DNA from: Deltaproteobacteria bacterium
Lineage (GTDB): Bacteria > Desulfobacterota > GWC2-55-46
Assembly (NCBI GenBank): GCA_016219015.1
Contig: JACRCL010000010.1
Coordinates: 24,814-88,813, forward strand
Length of the DNA: 64,000 nucleotides
Direction: 5' to 3'
Position 1 is the stretch's first letter; each line of letters starts with the position of its first letter. The notes beneath the pieces are model-generated. The model ran no database searches, had not been told where the DNA came from, and was given only the letters and a program-made list of their open reading frames with translations. Of the stretch, positions 34,709-44,088 are shown one piece after another. Made by a program: the position numbers and the translations under genes.

Positions 34709-36169
34709 TTGGACATCACCTCTTTGACGATACACGAGCTCTCCGAAAGGCTTAAGAAAAAAGAGCTCTCGTCCGTCGGTCTTACGAAGGAATTCCTCGC
34801 CCGGATGGAATCCGTCGAGCCGAAGATACACTCATTCATCACCGTGACGGCCAATGATGCCCTTGAGGCCGCAAGGCATGCGGACAAAAGACTTGCCGGA
34901 GGCAAAGACATCACGCCCCTTACCGGGGTCCCTATCTCCGTCAAGGACATCTTCTGCACGAAGGGCGTAAAGACCACCTGCGCCTCGAAGATACTTGCCG
35001 ACTTCGTCCCTCCCTACGACTCAACCGTCGTAAGGAGATTGAAGGACGCGGGCGCCGTTATCCTCGGCAAGGTCAACATGGACGAGTTCGCGATGGGCTC
35101 ATCCACCGAGAACTCGGCGCTCTTCAAGACCCTGAACCCGTGGGATACCTCCAGAGTACCCGGCGGCAGCTCCGGCGGCTCGGCTGCCTCGGTCGCGGCG
35201 GGCGAGTGCGCGGCCTCCGTCGGCACCGACACCGGCGGCTCGATACGCCAGCCCGCGTCCTGCTGCGGCGTTGTCGGGCTGAAGCCCACCTACGGGAGGG
35301 TATCTCGGTACGGGATGATAGCCTTCGCCTCGTCGCTCGACCAGGGCGGGCCGTTCACGAAAGACGTCCGGGACTCCGCGATAATGCTTAACGCGATGGC
35401 AGGCCACGACCCCCGCGACTCGACCTCAATAGACGCGCCTGTGCCCGACTACGCCTCTTTCCTCGGCAAAGGCGTAAAGGGCCTGAAGGTCGGCATACCG
35501 AAAGAATACTTCATAGAGGGCATGGATAAAGACGTCGAGGCGGCGGTAAGGGGCGCGCTTGAGGTATTGAAGAAAGAAGGCGCCGAGCTTGTGCCGATAA
35601 CGCTCCCCCATACCGAGTACGCCGTTGCGGTCTACTACCTCGTGGCCACGGCGGAGGCTTCGAGCAACCTCGCGCGCTACGACGGGGTTAAATACGGCCT
35701 CCGGGTCAACGAGACCGGAAGCCTCATGGACATGTATAAAAGGACGAGGGACGCGGGCTTCGGGGGAGAGGTCAAAAGAAGGATAATGCTCGGCACATAT
35801 TCGCTCTCGGCCGGGTACTACGACGCGTATTACAAGAAGGCGTCCCAGGTAAGGACCCTTATAAAGAACGACTTCGACTCCGCCTTCAGGAAATGCGACG
35901 TGATAGCCACGCCGACCGCGCCTACGGCGGCCTTCAAGTTAGGCGAAAAGGTCGCGGACCCGCTTACGATGTACCTCTCGGACATATTCACCATCTCGTG
36001 CAACCTCGCGGGCATCCCCGGCATCTCCATCCCCTGCGGGTTCACGAAAGACGGCCTCCCGATAGGATTGCAGCTCCTCGGCAAGGACCTCGACGAAGGG
36101 ACGGTCTTGAAAGCCGCGTACTCCTACGAGCAGGCCACCGACTGGCACAAACAAAGGCCGCGGCTATAA
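34709..36169 (+). CDS. gatA: Asp/Glu-tRNA amidotransferase subunit A (amidase)
   Basis: 486 residues from the TTG at 34709, with AAAGGAG 7 bases upstream; the ATG 5 bases earlier is out of frame. The amidase catalytic triad is intact: Lys79 in TGVPISVKD, cis-Ser154 in [10 protein letters not shown] and nucleophile Ser178 in [10 protein letters not shown]. It releases ammonia from glutamine for transamidation. It sits between gatC and gatB, 25 bases before gatB. A tRNA-Gln gene also lies in this window, but no glutaminyl-tRNA synthetase, in keeping with the indirect route though not proof of it. Confidence 0.96.
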   Translation: MDITSLTIHELSERLKKKELSSVGLTKEFLARMESVEPKIHSFITVTANDALEAARHADKRLAGGKDITPLTGVPISVKDIFCTKGVKTTCASKILADFVPPYDSTVVRRLKDAGAVILGKVNMDEFAMGSSTENSALFKTLNPWDTSRVPGGSSGGSAASVAAGECAASVGTDTGGSIRQPASCCGVVGLKPTYGRVSRYGMIAFASSLDQGGPFTKDVRDSAIMLNAMAGHDPRDSTSIDAPVPDYASFLGKGVKGLKVGIPKEYFIEGMDKDVEAAVRGALEVLKKEGAELVPITLPHTEYAVAVYYLVATAEASSNLARYDGVKYGLRVNETGSLMDMYKRTRDAGFGGEVKRRIMLGTYSLSAGYYDAYYKKASQVRTLIKNDFDSAFRKCDVIATPTAPTAAFKLGEKVADPLTMYLSDIFTISCNLAGIPGISIPCGFTKDGLPIGLQLLGKDLDEGTVLKAAYSYEQATDWHKQRPRL

Positions 36170-36194
36170 AATTCAACGCAAGAGGTCCTCATAG

Positions 36195-37631
36195 ATGAAA
36201 TACGAAGCGGTAATCGGCCTTGAAGTCCACGCCCAGCTCCTGACCGGCTCGAAGCTCTTCTGCGGCTGCTCCACGAAGTTCGGCTCCGAGCCGAACACGC
36301 AGGTCTGCCCCGTATGCCTCGGCATGCCGGGCGTGCTGCCGGTGCTCAACAGAAAGGCCGTCGAGTTCGCCGTAAAGATGGCGCTCGCGGTCGGCTGCAG
36401 GATAAACCCCAGGTCCGTATTCGCCAGGAAGAACTACTTCTACCCGGACCTGCCGAAGGGCTACCAGATTTCCCAGTACTCAGAGCCTCTGGCAGAGCAC
36501 GGTCACCTCGATATAGACGTCGACAACACCACGAAAAAGATCGGCATAACCCGCGTCCACATGGAAGAAGACGCCGGTAAGCTCCTCCACGGCGAGGGGC
36601 CTGAGGACGCGAACTACAGCTTCGTGGACCTCAACAGGACGGGCGTCCCCCTCATAGAGATCGTGAGCGAGCCCGACATGCGCACCTCGGACGAGGCCCA
36701 GGCCTATCTAAAGGCGCTCCGCGACATACTCGTCTACCTCGAGATATGCAGCGGCAATATGGAGGAGGGGAGCTTCCGCTGCGACGCGAACGTATCGATA
36801 AGGCCCATCGGGGCGGAGAAGCTGGGCACAAAGGCGGAGCTTAAGAACATGAACTCCTTCAAGTTCGTGAAGGAGGCGATAGACTACGAGATACAGAGGC
36901 AGATAGACGTCGTCGATGGCGGCGGCAAGGTCGTACAGGAAACCCGCCTCTTCGACTCGGCCAGGGGTGTGACCGCCTCGATGAGGTCGAAGGAAGAGGC
37001 GCACGACTACCGTTACTTCCCGGAGCCTGACCTCCTGCCCCTCATCGTCGAAGACAGGCTCGTCGATAAGCTCCGTAACGAGATGCCTGAGCTCCCCCGC
37101 GCCAAGAGGGAGAGGTTCGCCGGCGAGTACGGTATACCCGAGTATGACGCCGGGGTGCTTACTGCTTCGAGAGCACTCGCCGACTATTACGAGGCCACCG
37201 TCAAGGCCACCGGTGAGCCGAAGGTATCGTCCAACTGGGTGATGGGAGAGGTCCTGAGGCTCCTGAAGGAAGGCTCCGGTGACGTTAAGGACTGCCCCGT
37301 AAGCCCGCAGTCTCTGGCCGGGCTCATAAAGGCCGTAAAGGACGGGGTCGTAAGCGGCAAGACGGCCAAAGAGGTCTTCGAGGAGATGTACCGGACATCT
37401 CAACCGGCAGAGGAGATAATCAAGGCAAAGGGCCTCGTCCAGATTTCTAACGAGGACGAGCTTGCAAGAATAATAGACGACATAATAAAAGCCAACCCCG
37501 ATAACCTTGAACGGTACAGGGCCGGGAAGACACAGCTCCTCGGCTTTTTCGTGGGCGAGGCGATGAAGGCAACCAAAGGCAAGGCCAACCCGCAGGTGAT
37601 AAACAAGCTCCTCAAGGAAAAACTCGGATAA
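36195..37631 (+). CDS. gatB: Asp/Glu-tRNA amidotransferase subunit B
   Basis: 478 residues, standard. The kinase-like cradle begins [20 protein letters not shown] and contains CGCSTKFG and CPVCLGMPG (zinc/structural cysteines) near 26-48. The signature [14 protein letters not shown] lies near 149-162. The C-terminal helical and YqeY-like tail domains ([20 protein letters not shown]) bind tRNA. It activates the tRNA-bound acid by phosphorylation. Last gene of gatCAB. Confidence 0.96.
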   Translation: MKYEAVIGLEVHAQLLTGSKLFCGCSTKFGSEPNTQVCPVCLGMPGVLPVLNRKAVEFAVKMALAVGCRINPRSVFARKNYFYPDLPKGYQISQYSEPLAEHGHLDIDVDNTTKKIGITRVHMEEDAGKLLHGEGPEDANYSFVDLNRTGVPLIEIVSEPDMRTSDEAQAYLKALRDILVYLEICSGNMEEGSFRCDANVSIRPIGAEKLGTKAELKNMNSFKFVKEAIDYEIQRQIDVVDGGGKVVQETRLFDSARGVTASMRSKEEAHDYRYFPEPDLLPLIVEDRLVDKLRNEMPELPRAKRERFAGEYGIPEYDAGVLTASRALADYYEATVKATGEPKVSSNWVMGEVLRLLKEGSGDVKDCPVSPQSLAGLIKAVKDGVVSGKTAKEVFEEMYRTSQPAEEIIKAKGLVQISNEDELARIIDDIIKANPDNLERYRAGKTQLLGFFVGEAMKATKGKANPQVINKLLKEKLG

Positions 37632-37674
37632 CCTCCATAATTCTAACAAGATGCGGAAAGGGATCCGCGAAGTC

Positions 37675-37715
37675 GTCATTCTGAGGAGCCAGAGGCGACG
37701 AAGAATCTCATCCTT
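37675..37715. repeat. single-arm GTCATTCTGAG repeat
   Basis: It reads GTCATTCTGAGGAGCC and then CGACGAAGAATCTCATCC, one arm of the inverted repeat family seen complete at 41121-41205 and 45484-45594. A CCCCCTTTTTAAAGGGGG palindrome (37732-37750) and a GGTTCAGGT/ACCTGAACC hairpin near 37793-37814 follow in the same gap. Confidence 0.65.
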
Positions 37716-37842
37716 TCAGGTCTTTTTTGAATCCCCCTTTTTAAAGGGGGAGAAAGGGGGATTATATGATAATCTCTCCTTTCCCTATCGTGGGTTCAGG
37801 TATGCACCTGAACCCTGAAAATCGCGTCTCCCAGAAAAACAA

Positions 37843-37873
37843 GCGCGGGCCCGTGGTTTCCACGGGCCCGCGC
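37843..37873 (-). terminator. intrinsic terminator of the galT-NUDIX transcript
   Basis: Perfect 14-bp stem (GCGCGGGCCCGTGG / CCACGGGCCCGCGC, 3-nt loop). On the minus strand it is followed by TTGTTTTT. It lies 15 bases past the NUDIX stop. On the plus strand no T-run follows, so it would serve gatB poorly. Confidence 0.8.
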
Positions 37874-37887
37874 ACCAAAGACCCCAC

Positions 37888-38310
37888 CTACAACTCAAAG
37901 ACCTTCCACCCTTCCCTCTTCCACCTGAAGTAGTCCTTTAATATCCTATCGTGGTCGAACGCCAGCGGCCCCGGCAGTTCCCCTTCGCTGAACACATTCG
38001 CGGACTTCGCGTCGTCCCTGGCTACAGGTTTCCCTTCCGCCTCGGCCACAAACACTATTGAAACCGTCGGGCCCCTCGGGTCCCTCTTCGGGTCCGAGTA
38101 CGCGTGGAGCTGCGCCTTCAGCCTGACCTTCAGGGAGGTCTCCTCAAGCGCCTCCCTCACGGCCGCGTCCTCGGCCGACTCCCCGGCGTCGATGAAGCCC
38201 CCGGGGATCGCCCACCCCCCTGGCTCGTTCTTCCTCTCTATGAGGACTATCCCCCCGCCCTTCATCTCTATTATGATATCGACCGTCGGGAGCGGGTTCC
38301 TGTATCGCAT
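37888..38310 (-). CDS. NUDIX hydrolase, ADP-ribose pyrophosphatase-like
   Basis: 140 residues. The NUDIX box runs from Gly38 to Leu60: [20 protein letters not shown] followed by ETSL. The Glu residues that bind metal (REALEE) are intact; the usual Gly near the end of the box is Ser. GGWAIPGGF and the later [12 protein letters not shown] resemble the NadM/ADP-ribose group. It follows galT by 7 bases on the same strand and is last in the transcript. The substrate is uncertain; nucleoside-diphosphate sugars are plausible given the neighbour. Confidence 0.88.
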   Translation of the reverse strand: MRYRNPLPTVDIIIEMKGGGIVLIERKNEPGGWAIPGGFIDAGESAEDAAVREALEETSLKVRLKAQLHAYSDPKRDPRGPTVSIVFVAEAEGKPVARDDAKSANVFSEGELPGPLAFDHDRILKDYFRWKREGWKVFEL

Positions 38311-38317
38311 GGGTTTC

Positions 38318-39313
38318 CTATTCCGTCCTCGCCGTCCTCAGGAACTTCGCGCTATCCTCCGGCGCGCTGGTATTGATGAACATGCCGCTGCCGAGCTCGA
38401 ACCCGGCCGTCTTCGTTATCCTCGGCACTATGCTGAAATACCAGTGGCAGTACTCGTTCAGGTTGTCCTGGGGCCTGCTCGACCTTATCACGTAGTTATA
38501 GTCCGGGTTATCGAGCCCGTAATGGAACTTCAGCAACAGAGTCTTCAAATGGAACGCAAGGTCCTTTATCTCGTCTTCGGTTATCGACGAGAAGGCCGCC
38601 GAGTGCCTCTTCGGGAATATCCACGTGTGGAACGGCGAAAGCGCGGCGTAGGGTATGAAAGTCAGGAAGTGCTCCGTGTCGGTCACGACCCTCACCCCTT
38701 CCTCCCTCTCCTTCCTGAGTATCGAGCATATCATGCACTCCCCGGTATCGTCGAAGAAATGGAGCGCGGCCTGCACCCTGTCCCTGACCTGTACGGGCAT
38801 CACGGGGGTAGCCACGAGCTGTGAGTGCGCATGCTCTATAGACGTCCCGGCCGCCTCCCCCTGGTTCTTGAAGATTATCACGTGCTCGACCCTCGGGTCT
38901 TTGTGCGCCTCCATGAACCTGCCCTTGTAGATGCGTAGCACGTCCTGTATATGCGCGGGCTCCATGAAGGCGGTGCTGAGGTTATGGAGGCTGCTCTCGA
39001 TTATTATCTCGTGCAGCCCGACCCCCGTCATGGAGCGCCTGAACCCGTCGACGGACCTCTTCCTCTCCCCTGTCCTCGACAGGGCCGGGTACTTGTTGGA
39101 TACGACCCTTATCTTCCACCCTCCGTCCGCGGAAAGGCGGAAGAGCTCTTCCGGGGTCTTATGCTCGTTGCCGGGGCAGAACGGGCAGGAATGCAAAAAA
39201 GGCGGGGGCGCGGGGCGCTCGATATTGTTCCTGAAATCCATGGGCCTCTTGGCCCGCTCGGTGGCTATTATTACCCATTCCCTCGTCACGAGGTTCAGTC
39301 TCAGTTCCGGCAT
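38318..39313 (-). CDS. galT: galactose-1-phosphate uridylyltransferase family protein
   Basis: 331 residues, HIT superfamily. The catalytic histidine triad is HAHSQ (161-165), where the second His forms the uridylyl intermediate. Two zinc cysteines appear as CPFC (43-46). The N-terminus [16 protein letters not shown] and the second-domain FFPKRH-like segment ([12 protein letters not shown]) are family landmarks. It interconverts UDP-glucose and galactose 1-phosphate, but in genomes without other gal genes the family can act as an ADP/UDP-glucose phosphorylase. None of galK or galE is in view. Confidence 0.9.
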   Translation of the reverse strand: MPELRLNLVTREWVIIATERAKRPMDFRNNIERPAPPPFLHSCPFCPGNEHKTPEELFRLSADGGWKIRVVSNKYPALSRTGERKRSVDGFRRSMTGVGLHEIIIESSLHNLSTAFMEPAHIQDVLRIYKGRFMEAHKDPRVEHVIIFKNQGEAAGTSIEHAHSQLVATPVMPVQVRDRVQAALHFFDDTGECMICSILRKEREEGVRVVTDTEHFLTFIPYAALSPFHTWIFPKRHSAAFSSITEDEIKDLAFHLKTLLLKFHYGLDNPDYNYVIRSSRPQDNLNEYCHWYFSIVPRITKTAGFELGSGMFINTSAPEDSAKFLRTARTE

Positions 39314-39349
39314 AGGATAGATTATTCCATTCCAGCGTTGAATGGGTAT

Positions 39350-39449
39350 GCCAGCCTTGACCCGTCGCTTTAGCGGCGGGTCAAGGCTGGCAAATAAAAA
39401 TGACCTTCCGTACCATCAAAATTCTCCGCCATTTATGGCGGAGAATTTT
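39350..39449. repeat. pair of strong palindromes between ferritin-like gene and galT
   Basis: First palindrome: 15-bp arms GCCAGCCTTGACCCG / CGGGTCAAGGCTGGC (39350-39391) whose loop can pair again around TTTA. Second: 14-bp arms AAAATTCTCCGCCA / TGGCGGAGAATTTT with loop TTTA (39418-39449). The second ends in TTTT on both strands and could act as a weak bidirectional terminator. Confidence 0.7.
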
Positions 39450-39555
39450 CATCTCCCCGCAGCTTTTCTTCGGGGAATCTTCGACACATAAGGAAGTTTA
39501 ATTTCAATTCGCTCGTTCATGCGCTCGCTATGCGTGTTCAGGATTTTGCAGCTTT

Positions 39556-40041
39556 TTACCTTGTGGCGAGCATCGATTCGATCTGCCTTACGTGGGACCT
39601 CTCCTCGTCGGCCAGCTCAAGGTAAATCTTCCTCCCCTCGTCAGTCCTGGTCCTCCGGGCGAGGTGCTCGAAGTATTCGACGGAATGCCTTTCGGTGTCG
39701 AGCGCCACTATGAGCGCCTTTTTCGGGCTGTCTATGGCGTGGACGAGCTTATCGACGTTTATGCGCCTCGTGAAGATATCGGCCACCCCTCTCTTTTCGA
39801 GGTAATCCTCTATTATAAGCTCCTCCTCCGTTATCTCGTCGGAGAAGCCCGCCTCGGGGAAGAACCGGGTCTCGAGGGCCTTCAGGTGCTTTTTCTCGTC
39901 CTCGGCCAGGAGCCTGAAAGCCGCTTTGGCCTCCTTGTTCTCGGCCCTCTCGGCAAGGAGCGAGTAGAACCTGTAGCCGTTTATCTCGATGAGGGCCGCC
40001 CTCTTTACCGCCTCTTTTTCCTCGATATGGTCGAAAAGCAT
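39556..40041 (-). CDS. ferritin-like diiron protein (rubrerythrin-type, no rubredoxin)
   Basis: 161 residues, a single four-helix bundle. Metal ligands in order are Glu19, Glu49-x2-His52 (AEDEKKHL), Glu117 (DTERHSVEYFEHL), and Glu147-x2-His150 (DEERSHVRQIE), the erythrin pattern. There are no cysteines, so no rubredoxin domain. Such proteins reduce peroxide or store iron; a domain this short near 160 residues matches the stand-alone erythrin/YciE-like group. It is transcribed away from fabI. Confidence 0.87.
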   Translation of the reverse strand: MLFDHIEEKEAVKRAALIEINGYRFYSLLAERAENKEAKAAFRLLAEDEKKHLKALETRFFPEAGFSDEITEEELIIEDYLEKRGVADIFTRRINVDKLVHAIDSPKKALIVALDTERHSVEYFEHLARRTRTDEGRKIYLELADEERSHVRQIESMLATR

Positions 40042-40234
40042 TGTGGCAACTCCTTTTTTAGGTATCTTCCGGTTGCGGAAAACACGGCCTCAGTCCCGCC
40101 GGACCCCGGCGCCTATACTAAATCTATCAGAAACCCTGTGCCACGGCAAGCCGACCCCCGAAAGAACAGTTGAATAGGGGGCCGATTAATGTTAGAAGAA
40201 GGTACGGTTTATTTTCTTTTTATAGGAGGTATTT

Positions 40235-41005
40235 ATGGCGCTTCTTAGCGGCAAAAAGGGCGTTATCTTCGGGGTCGCCAACGAAAAGAGCATAGCCTGG
40301 GCGATAGCGCAGGCCCTTCACAGGGAGGGCATGGAGCTTGCCTTCACATACGTGGGAGAGGCGCTTGAATCAAGGGTAAGGCCGCTGGCCGAGTCGCTCG
40401 GCTCCAGGATAATACTCCCCTGCGACGTTACCGTCGATGCCCAGATAGATTCCGTCTTCGACACGCTCAAAAAAGAATGGGGCGGGCTCGACTCCCTCGT
40501 CCACTCCCTCGCCTTCGCGAAGAAGGAAGAGCTGAAGGGCGAGTTCCTGAATACCACGAGGGACGGCTTCAAGCTCGCCCTCGACGTAAGCGCCTATTCC
40601 CTCGTGGCTCTCGCTAAAGGGGCGGCGCCGCTTATGGAAGGAAGGAATGGTTCGATCATCACAATGAGCTATTACGGGAGCGAAAAGGTCATCTCGAACT
40701 ATAACGTGATGGGGGTGGCCAAGGCCGCGCTCGAGGCCTCGGCACGCTACCTCGCGGCCGACCTCGGCCCCAAGGGCATACGGGTCAATACCATCTCCGC
40801 GGGTCCCGTGAAGACCCTTGCGGCAATGGGCATCTCCGGCTTCAAGGCGATACTCGACATGGTCGAGGCAAAGGCGCCGTTGCGGAGAAACATCACCCAG
40901 GAGGACGTCGCTAAAACGGCCCTCTACCTCTTAAGCGACTTATCGAGCGGCGTAACGGGCGAGCTAATCCACGTCGATTCGGGCTACAGCATAATGGGCA
41001 TGTAG
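40235..41005 (+). CDS. fabI: enoyl-[acyl-carrier-protein] reductase (NADH)
   Basis: 256 residues, short-chain dehydrogenase fold. It performs the last step of the fatty-acid elongation cycle. The FabI-type active site is Tyr146, Tyr156 and Lys163 in the pattern Y-x6-K (YNVMGVAK), with MSYYGSE before it. The N-terminus [20 protein letters not shown] is the dinucleotide site of FabI rather than the FabG form. TAGGAGG lies 8 bases before ATG. Monocistronic: repeats lie after it. Confidence 0.96.
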   Translation: MALLSGKKGVIFGVANEKSIAWAIAQALHREGMELAFTYVGEALESRVRPLAESLGSRIILPCDVTVDAQIDSVFDTLKKEWGGLDSLVHSLAFAKKEELKGEFLNTTRDGFKLALDVSAYSLVALAKGAAPLMEGRNGSIITMSYYGSEKVISNYNVMGVAKAALEASARYLAADLGPKGIRVNTISAGPVKTLAAMGISGFKAILDMVEAKAPLRRNITQEDVAKTALYLLSDLSSGVTGELIHVDSGYSIMGM

Positions 41006-41006
41006 C

Positions 41007-41060
41007 AGGCTGCTCAAAAAGCCCAATCTGCTTCGTTTTCTGCGTCGCGTAAGCACTGGC
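41007..41060. repeat. GCTGCTCAAAAAG repeat fragment
   Basis: It reads CAGGCTGCTCAAAAAGCCC and then ATCTGCTTCGTTTTCTGCG, a half copy of the palindromic repeat at 15864-15986, starting just after the fabI stop. Confidence 0.65.
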
Positions 41061-41120
41061 ATCCTGGCTTTTAAGCTGCCTTTTTAATGTTAAAGAACCT
41101 CTGAATAATAACAACTGCAT

Positions 41121-41205
41121 GTCATTCTGAGCGGAGCGAAGAATCTCGAATTACAAAAAATCATCGAGTACGAGATTCTTCGGTCGCGCGCTCCCTCAGA
41201 ATGAC
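41121..41205. repeat. GTCATTCTGAG inverted repeat, complete copy
   Basis: 85 bp with outer arms GTCATTCTGAGCG and CTCCCTCAGAATGAC and inner arms GAAGAATCTCG / CGAGATTCTTC. It lies between fabI and the PHP-domain gene. A sister copy at 45484-45594 shares even the flanking words (TTAAAGAACCTC before). Confidence 0.8.
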
Positions 41206-41246
41206 AAGAAGACACGATTTAATTAGAGCTTTCATAAAGATTTTTT

Positions 41247-42503
41247 ATGCGCCTCATAGCCGACCTCCACATTCATTCGAAATACTCAAGGGCGACCAGC
41301 AGGGATATGAACCTCAACACCTTATCCCTCTGGGCGGGGGTAAAGGGCATAGATATCCTCGGCACCGGGGATTTCACCCACCCGGCGCACTTCGCCTCGA
41401 TGGAAGAGCTTCTGGAGCCCGCCGAGCCGGGGCTTTTTACCCTCAAGAAGGACAAAGGCAAAGGCGCGCGCTTCTTGCTCACCGCGGAGGTGAGCAACAT
41501 CTATACACAGGACGGGAAGACCCGGAAGATACACAGCCTCATCTTCGCCCCGTCGATCGAGGCGGCCGGGAAGATGAACCTTGCCTTCTCCCGTCTCGGC
41601 AACGTCTCATCCGACGGCAGGCCGATATTCGGCTTTTCAGCCAAAGACCTCATCAAGATAGTCCTCGACTCCGACCCCTCCTCCATGCTCGTGCCCGCCC
41701 ACGCGTGGACGCCGTGGTTCTCGGTATTCGGCTCGAAGTCCGGCTTCGATTCGATAGAAGAATGCTTCGGGGACTACTCAAGGCACATCCACGCGATAGA
41801 GACCGGGCTTTCCTCGGACCCTGAGATGAACTGGAGGCTCTCGGCCCTCGATAACATTACCCTCATCTCCAACTCGGACGCCCACTCCCCCTCGAAGCTC
41901 GGCAGAGAGGCCAACGTCTTCGATTGCGAAATTAGCTACTCCGAAATAATGGACGTGATAAAGAAGAAGGACAATAAAAGGTTCCTCTACACGGTAGAGT
42001 TCTTCCCGGAGGAGGGCAAGTACCACTACGATGGCCACAGGGACTGCGGTGTCCTCTTCTCCCCCGAGGAGACCCTGAAGGCCAACAGGACCTGCCCGGT
42101 CTGCAACAGGGGCCTTACCGTCGGCGTAATGAGCAGGGTGAACGAGCTTGCGGACAGGCCCGTCGGGTTCACCCCGCCGGGGGCCGTCCCCGCAAGGCAC
42201 CTCGTCCCGCTCGAGGAGATACTGGCCGAGTCTTTCGGCGTAGGCGTAAGCTCCGTAAAGGTCAAGAGAGAATACCGGAGGCTTACAGAGACCGCCGGGA
42301 GCGAGTTCAGTATCCTGCTCGACATGGGCGCGGACGAGCTAAACTCCCTCGCCGGGCAGAAGGTCGCGACAGCCGTCAAGAAGGTCCGGGAGGGCGACCT
42401 GAGCATCACCCCCGGCTTTGACGGCGAGTTCGGCAAGATAAAGATATTCGGCAAGGCCGAACCGATAACCCCGGCAGGCCCCCGCCAGATAGGCCTCTTC
42501 TAA
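41247..42503 (+). CDS. EndoQ-like PHP-domain DNA repair endonuclease (TIGR00375 type)
   Basis: 418 residues. The N-terminal PHP-like metal site is visible: Asp6, His8 and His10 in ADLHIHSKYS, Asp42 and His45 in GTGDFTHP, Glu81, His152 in PAHAWTPWF, and Asp211/His213 in SNSDAHSPSKLG. A zinc-finger-like segment follows, with Cys267, Cys283, Cys286 and a nearby His (HRDCGVLFS, TCPVCNRGL). The C-terminus holds helix-hairpin-like residues. This arrangement matches endonuclease Q, which nicks 5' of deaminated bases and is known mainly from Thermococcales and some bacteria. It was formerly annotated as a UvrD-helicase-like conserved protein. Start ATG lacks a strong ribosome site. Confidence 0.8.
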   Translation: MRLIADLHIHSKYSRATSRDMNLNTLSLWAGVKGIDILGTGDFTHPAHFASMEELLEPAEPGLFTLKKDKGKGARFLLTAEVSNIYTQDGKTRKIHSLIFAPSIEAAGKMNLAFSRLGNVSSDGRPIFGFSAKDLIKIVLDSDPSSMLVPAHAWTPWFSVFGSKSGFDSIEECFGDYSRHIHAIETGLSSDPEMNWRLSALDNITLISNSDAHSPSKLGREANVFDCEISYSEIMDVIKKKDNKRFLYTVEFFPEEGKYHYDGHRDCGVLFSPEETLKANRTCPVCNRGLTVGVMSRVNELADRPVGFTPPGAVPARHLVPLEEILAESFGVGVSSVKVKREYRRLTETAGSEFSILLDMGADELNSLAGQKVATAVKKVREGDLSITPGFDGEFGKIKIFGKAEPITPAGPRQIGLF

Positions 42504-42514
42504 CACCCCCACTT

Positions 42515-42542
42515 TTGACTGAACCCGTCTATCGGATATAAT
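42515..42542 (+). promoter_or_regulatory. sigma70 promoter of the USP/radical SAM gene group
   Basis: TTGACT (42515-42520), 16-nt spacer, TATAAT (42537-42542), about 57 bases before the small membrane protein gene at 42599. It probably serves that gene and the tightly spaced group that follows. Confidence 0.75.
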
Positions 42543-42598
42543 AAAGGTATCTTTCGGCGTTTTGTCAGGGAAAGAGCCGGGCAAGGGGAGGAGAAAAA

Positions 42599-42841
42599 AT
42601 GAAGACATCCCGGATAATCCTCTGGGCCGTGATAGCCTTAAGCCTCATCATAATAACCGGCGTATCATGGCACTCTGTCGAGGAGATACATTATCTCAAG
42701 ACCTTCTACCCGCCGAGCTTCACGGTGGAAGAGGCGTTCTACGCCACACTCGTCGAGTTCATCAAGGTCCACATAATAAGCCTACCGCTTGTCGTCATCA
42801 TCGTCCTGAGCCTCTACCTCCTCCGGGCCTACAGGCAATAG
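42599..42841 (+). CDS. two-span small membrane protein
   Basis: 80 residues. Helix 1 is residues 6-24 (IILWAVIALSLIIITGVSW) and helix 2 about 55-74 (VHIISLPLVVIIVLSLYLL); the connecting loop contains HYLKTFYPPSFTVEEAFYA. GGAGGAG lies 6 bases before ATG. No family recognised. It is first behind the promoter at 42515, so it may be a membrane partner of the stress protein and radical SAM enzyme downstream. Confidence 0.7.
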   Translation: MKTSRIILWAVIALSLIIITGVSWHSVEEIHYLKTFYPPSFTVEEAFYATLVEFIKVHIISLPLVVIIVLSLYLLRAYRQ

Positions 42842-42902
42842 CCCGGCGCCTAAAACCACTTCCATTTTTATCCTTAGATGGGATAAAATAAGGCTACCTA
42901 TT

Positions 42903-44084
42903 ATGTCTAAGAATATCCTCTTCTGCCTCGATAACTCCGATTACTCCATTGCCGGAGTTGACCTCGGCCTTGAGATCGCCCGCGCCGAAGGCGCGGAGGC
43001 CACGGGCTGCCATGTCTACGCCGCGCGGCTCCATAACGAGCGGTTCCGCCAGATGGAAGGCGGCCTTCCCGAAGAATACCGCGAGGAAGACGCGCTGAAA
43101 AACCAGCGGGAGGTCCACGACACCCTCATCACAAAGGGCCTGAGGATTATCTCCGACTCCTACACCGCCGTATTCCTCGCCAAGGCGAAGGCGCTGGGGA
43201 TCGAGTCAAGAGGCGTAAGCAGGGAAGGCAAGAACTTCGAGGAGATTGTAAAGGAGACCGGAGAAGGCTACGACCTCGTCGTCATGGGCGCCTTCGGCCT
43301 CGGCAGGACCGAGCCCGTCAGGGTCGGCAGCGTCTGCGAAAGGGTCGTAAGGAAGATAAAGGCCGACCTGCTGGCAGTCAAGGACTCCTCTTTTACCGCC
43401 CCGAAAGGCGGTATCCTCGTCTGCGTGGACGGAAGCCCCGCCTCTTTCGGCGGCTTAGAGCGGGCCTTGAGGCTTTCGAGTGTATTCGGCTTGCCGGTAG
43501 AGGCGGTAAGCGTCTTCGACCCCTGCTTCCATAATGTCGCCTTCCGCTCGCTGGCCGGGGTCCTTTCCGAGGAGGCAGGCAGGCTCTTTAAATTCCGGGA
43601 GCAGGAAAAACTCCACGAGGAGATAATAGACAAAGGGCTCGCCAGGATATACCGCGGCCACCTCGATACCGCCTCGTCTATCGCCCGGAAGGGCGGCGTT
43701 AGTATTAAGACGACCCTCCTTTCCGGCAAGGCATCGGCCGAGATAATCAGATACGCCGAATCAATAAGACCTTTCCTTATCGTATTGGGCAGGACGGGCG
43801 CGCACGCGACCCCGTCCCTCGATATCGGCTCTACCACCGAGAACTGCCTGAGGGAGTGCTCCGCCAATATCCTCGTCACGTCGCATGAGTTGATCCCTGA
43901 GGCAAATGCTACGCGGGATGAAGGCCCGGCCTGGACCGAAGGGGCGTCCTTGATACTGTCTTCCATCCCCGCGTTCGCGAGGGCCCTTGTGAAGGACATG
44001 GTCGAGGAGTCCGCCCGAAAGGAAGGCTTAAAGGAGATAACGCCCGGCTACATGCGGAAGGTCCGTAAGAAGATGGAAGGATGA
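42903..44084 (+). CDS. tandem universal stress protein with C-terminal PCP_red-type domain
   Basis: 393 residues. Two UspA-like Rossmann domains occupy about 3-160 and 165-325: KNILFCLDNSDYSIAGVDLG starts the first, with DLVVMGAFGLGRTE-VRVGSVCERV (ATP-site G-x2-G-x9-G-type) near its end; GGILVCVDGSPASFGGLERA starts the second, ending FLIVLGRTGAHATP-DIGSTTENCL. After a linker, residues about 341-392 (WTEGASLILSSIPAFARALV, then EESARKEGLKEITPGYM) match the small PCP_red module found at the end of protochlorophyllide-reductase B subunits. The next gene carries the same module. The role is unknown; stress or redox signalling is inferred. Confidence 0.82.
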   Translation: MSKNILFCLDNSDYSIAGVDLGLEIARAEGAEATGCHVYAARLHNERFRQMEGGLPEEYREEDALKNQREVHDTLITKGLRIISDSYTAVFLAKAKALGIESRGVSREGKNFEEIVKETGEGYDLVVMGAFGLGRTEPVRVGSVCERVVRKIKADLLAVKDSSFTAPKGGILVCVDGSPASFGGLERALRLSSVFGLPVEAVSVFDPCFHNVAFRSLAGVLSEEAGRLFKFREQEKLHEEIIDKGLARIYRGHLDTASSIARKGGVSIKTTLLSGKASAEIIRYAESIRPFLIVLGRTGAHATPSLDIGSTTENCLRECSANILVTSHELIPEANATRDEGPAWTEGASLILSSIPAFARALVKDMVEESARKEGLKEITPGYMRKVRKKMEG

Positions 44085-44088
44085 CCGT

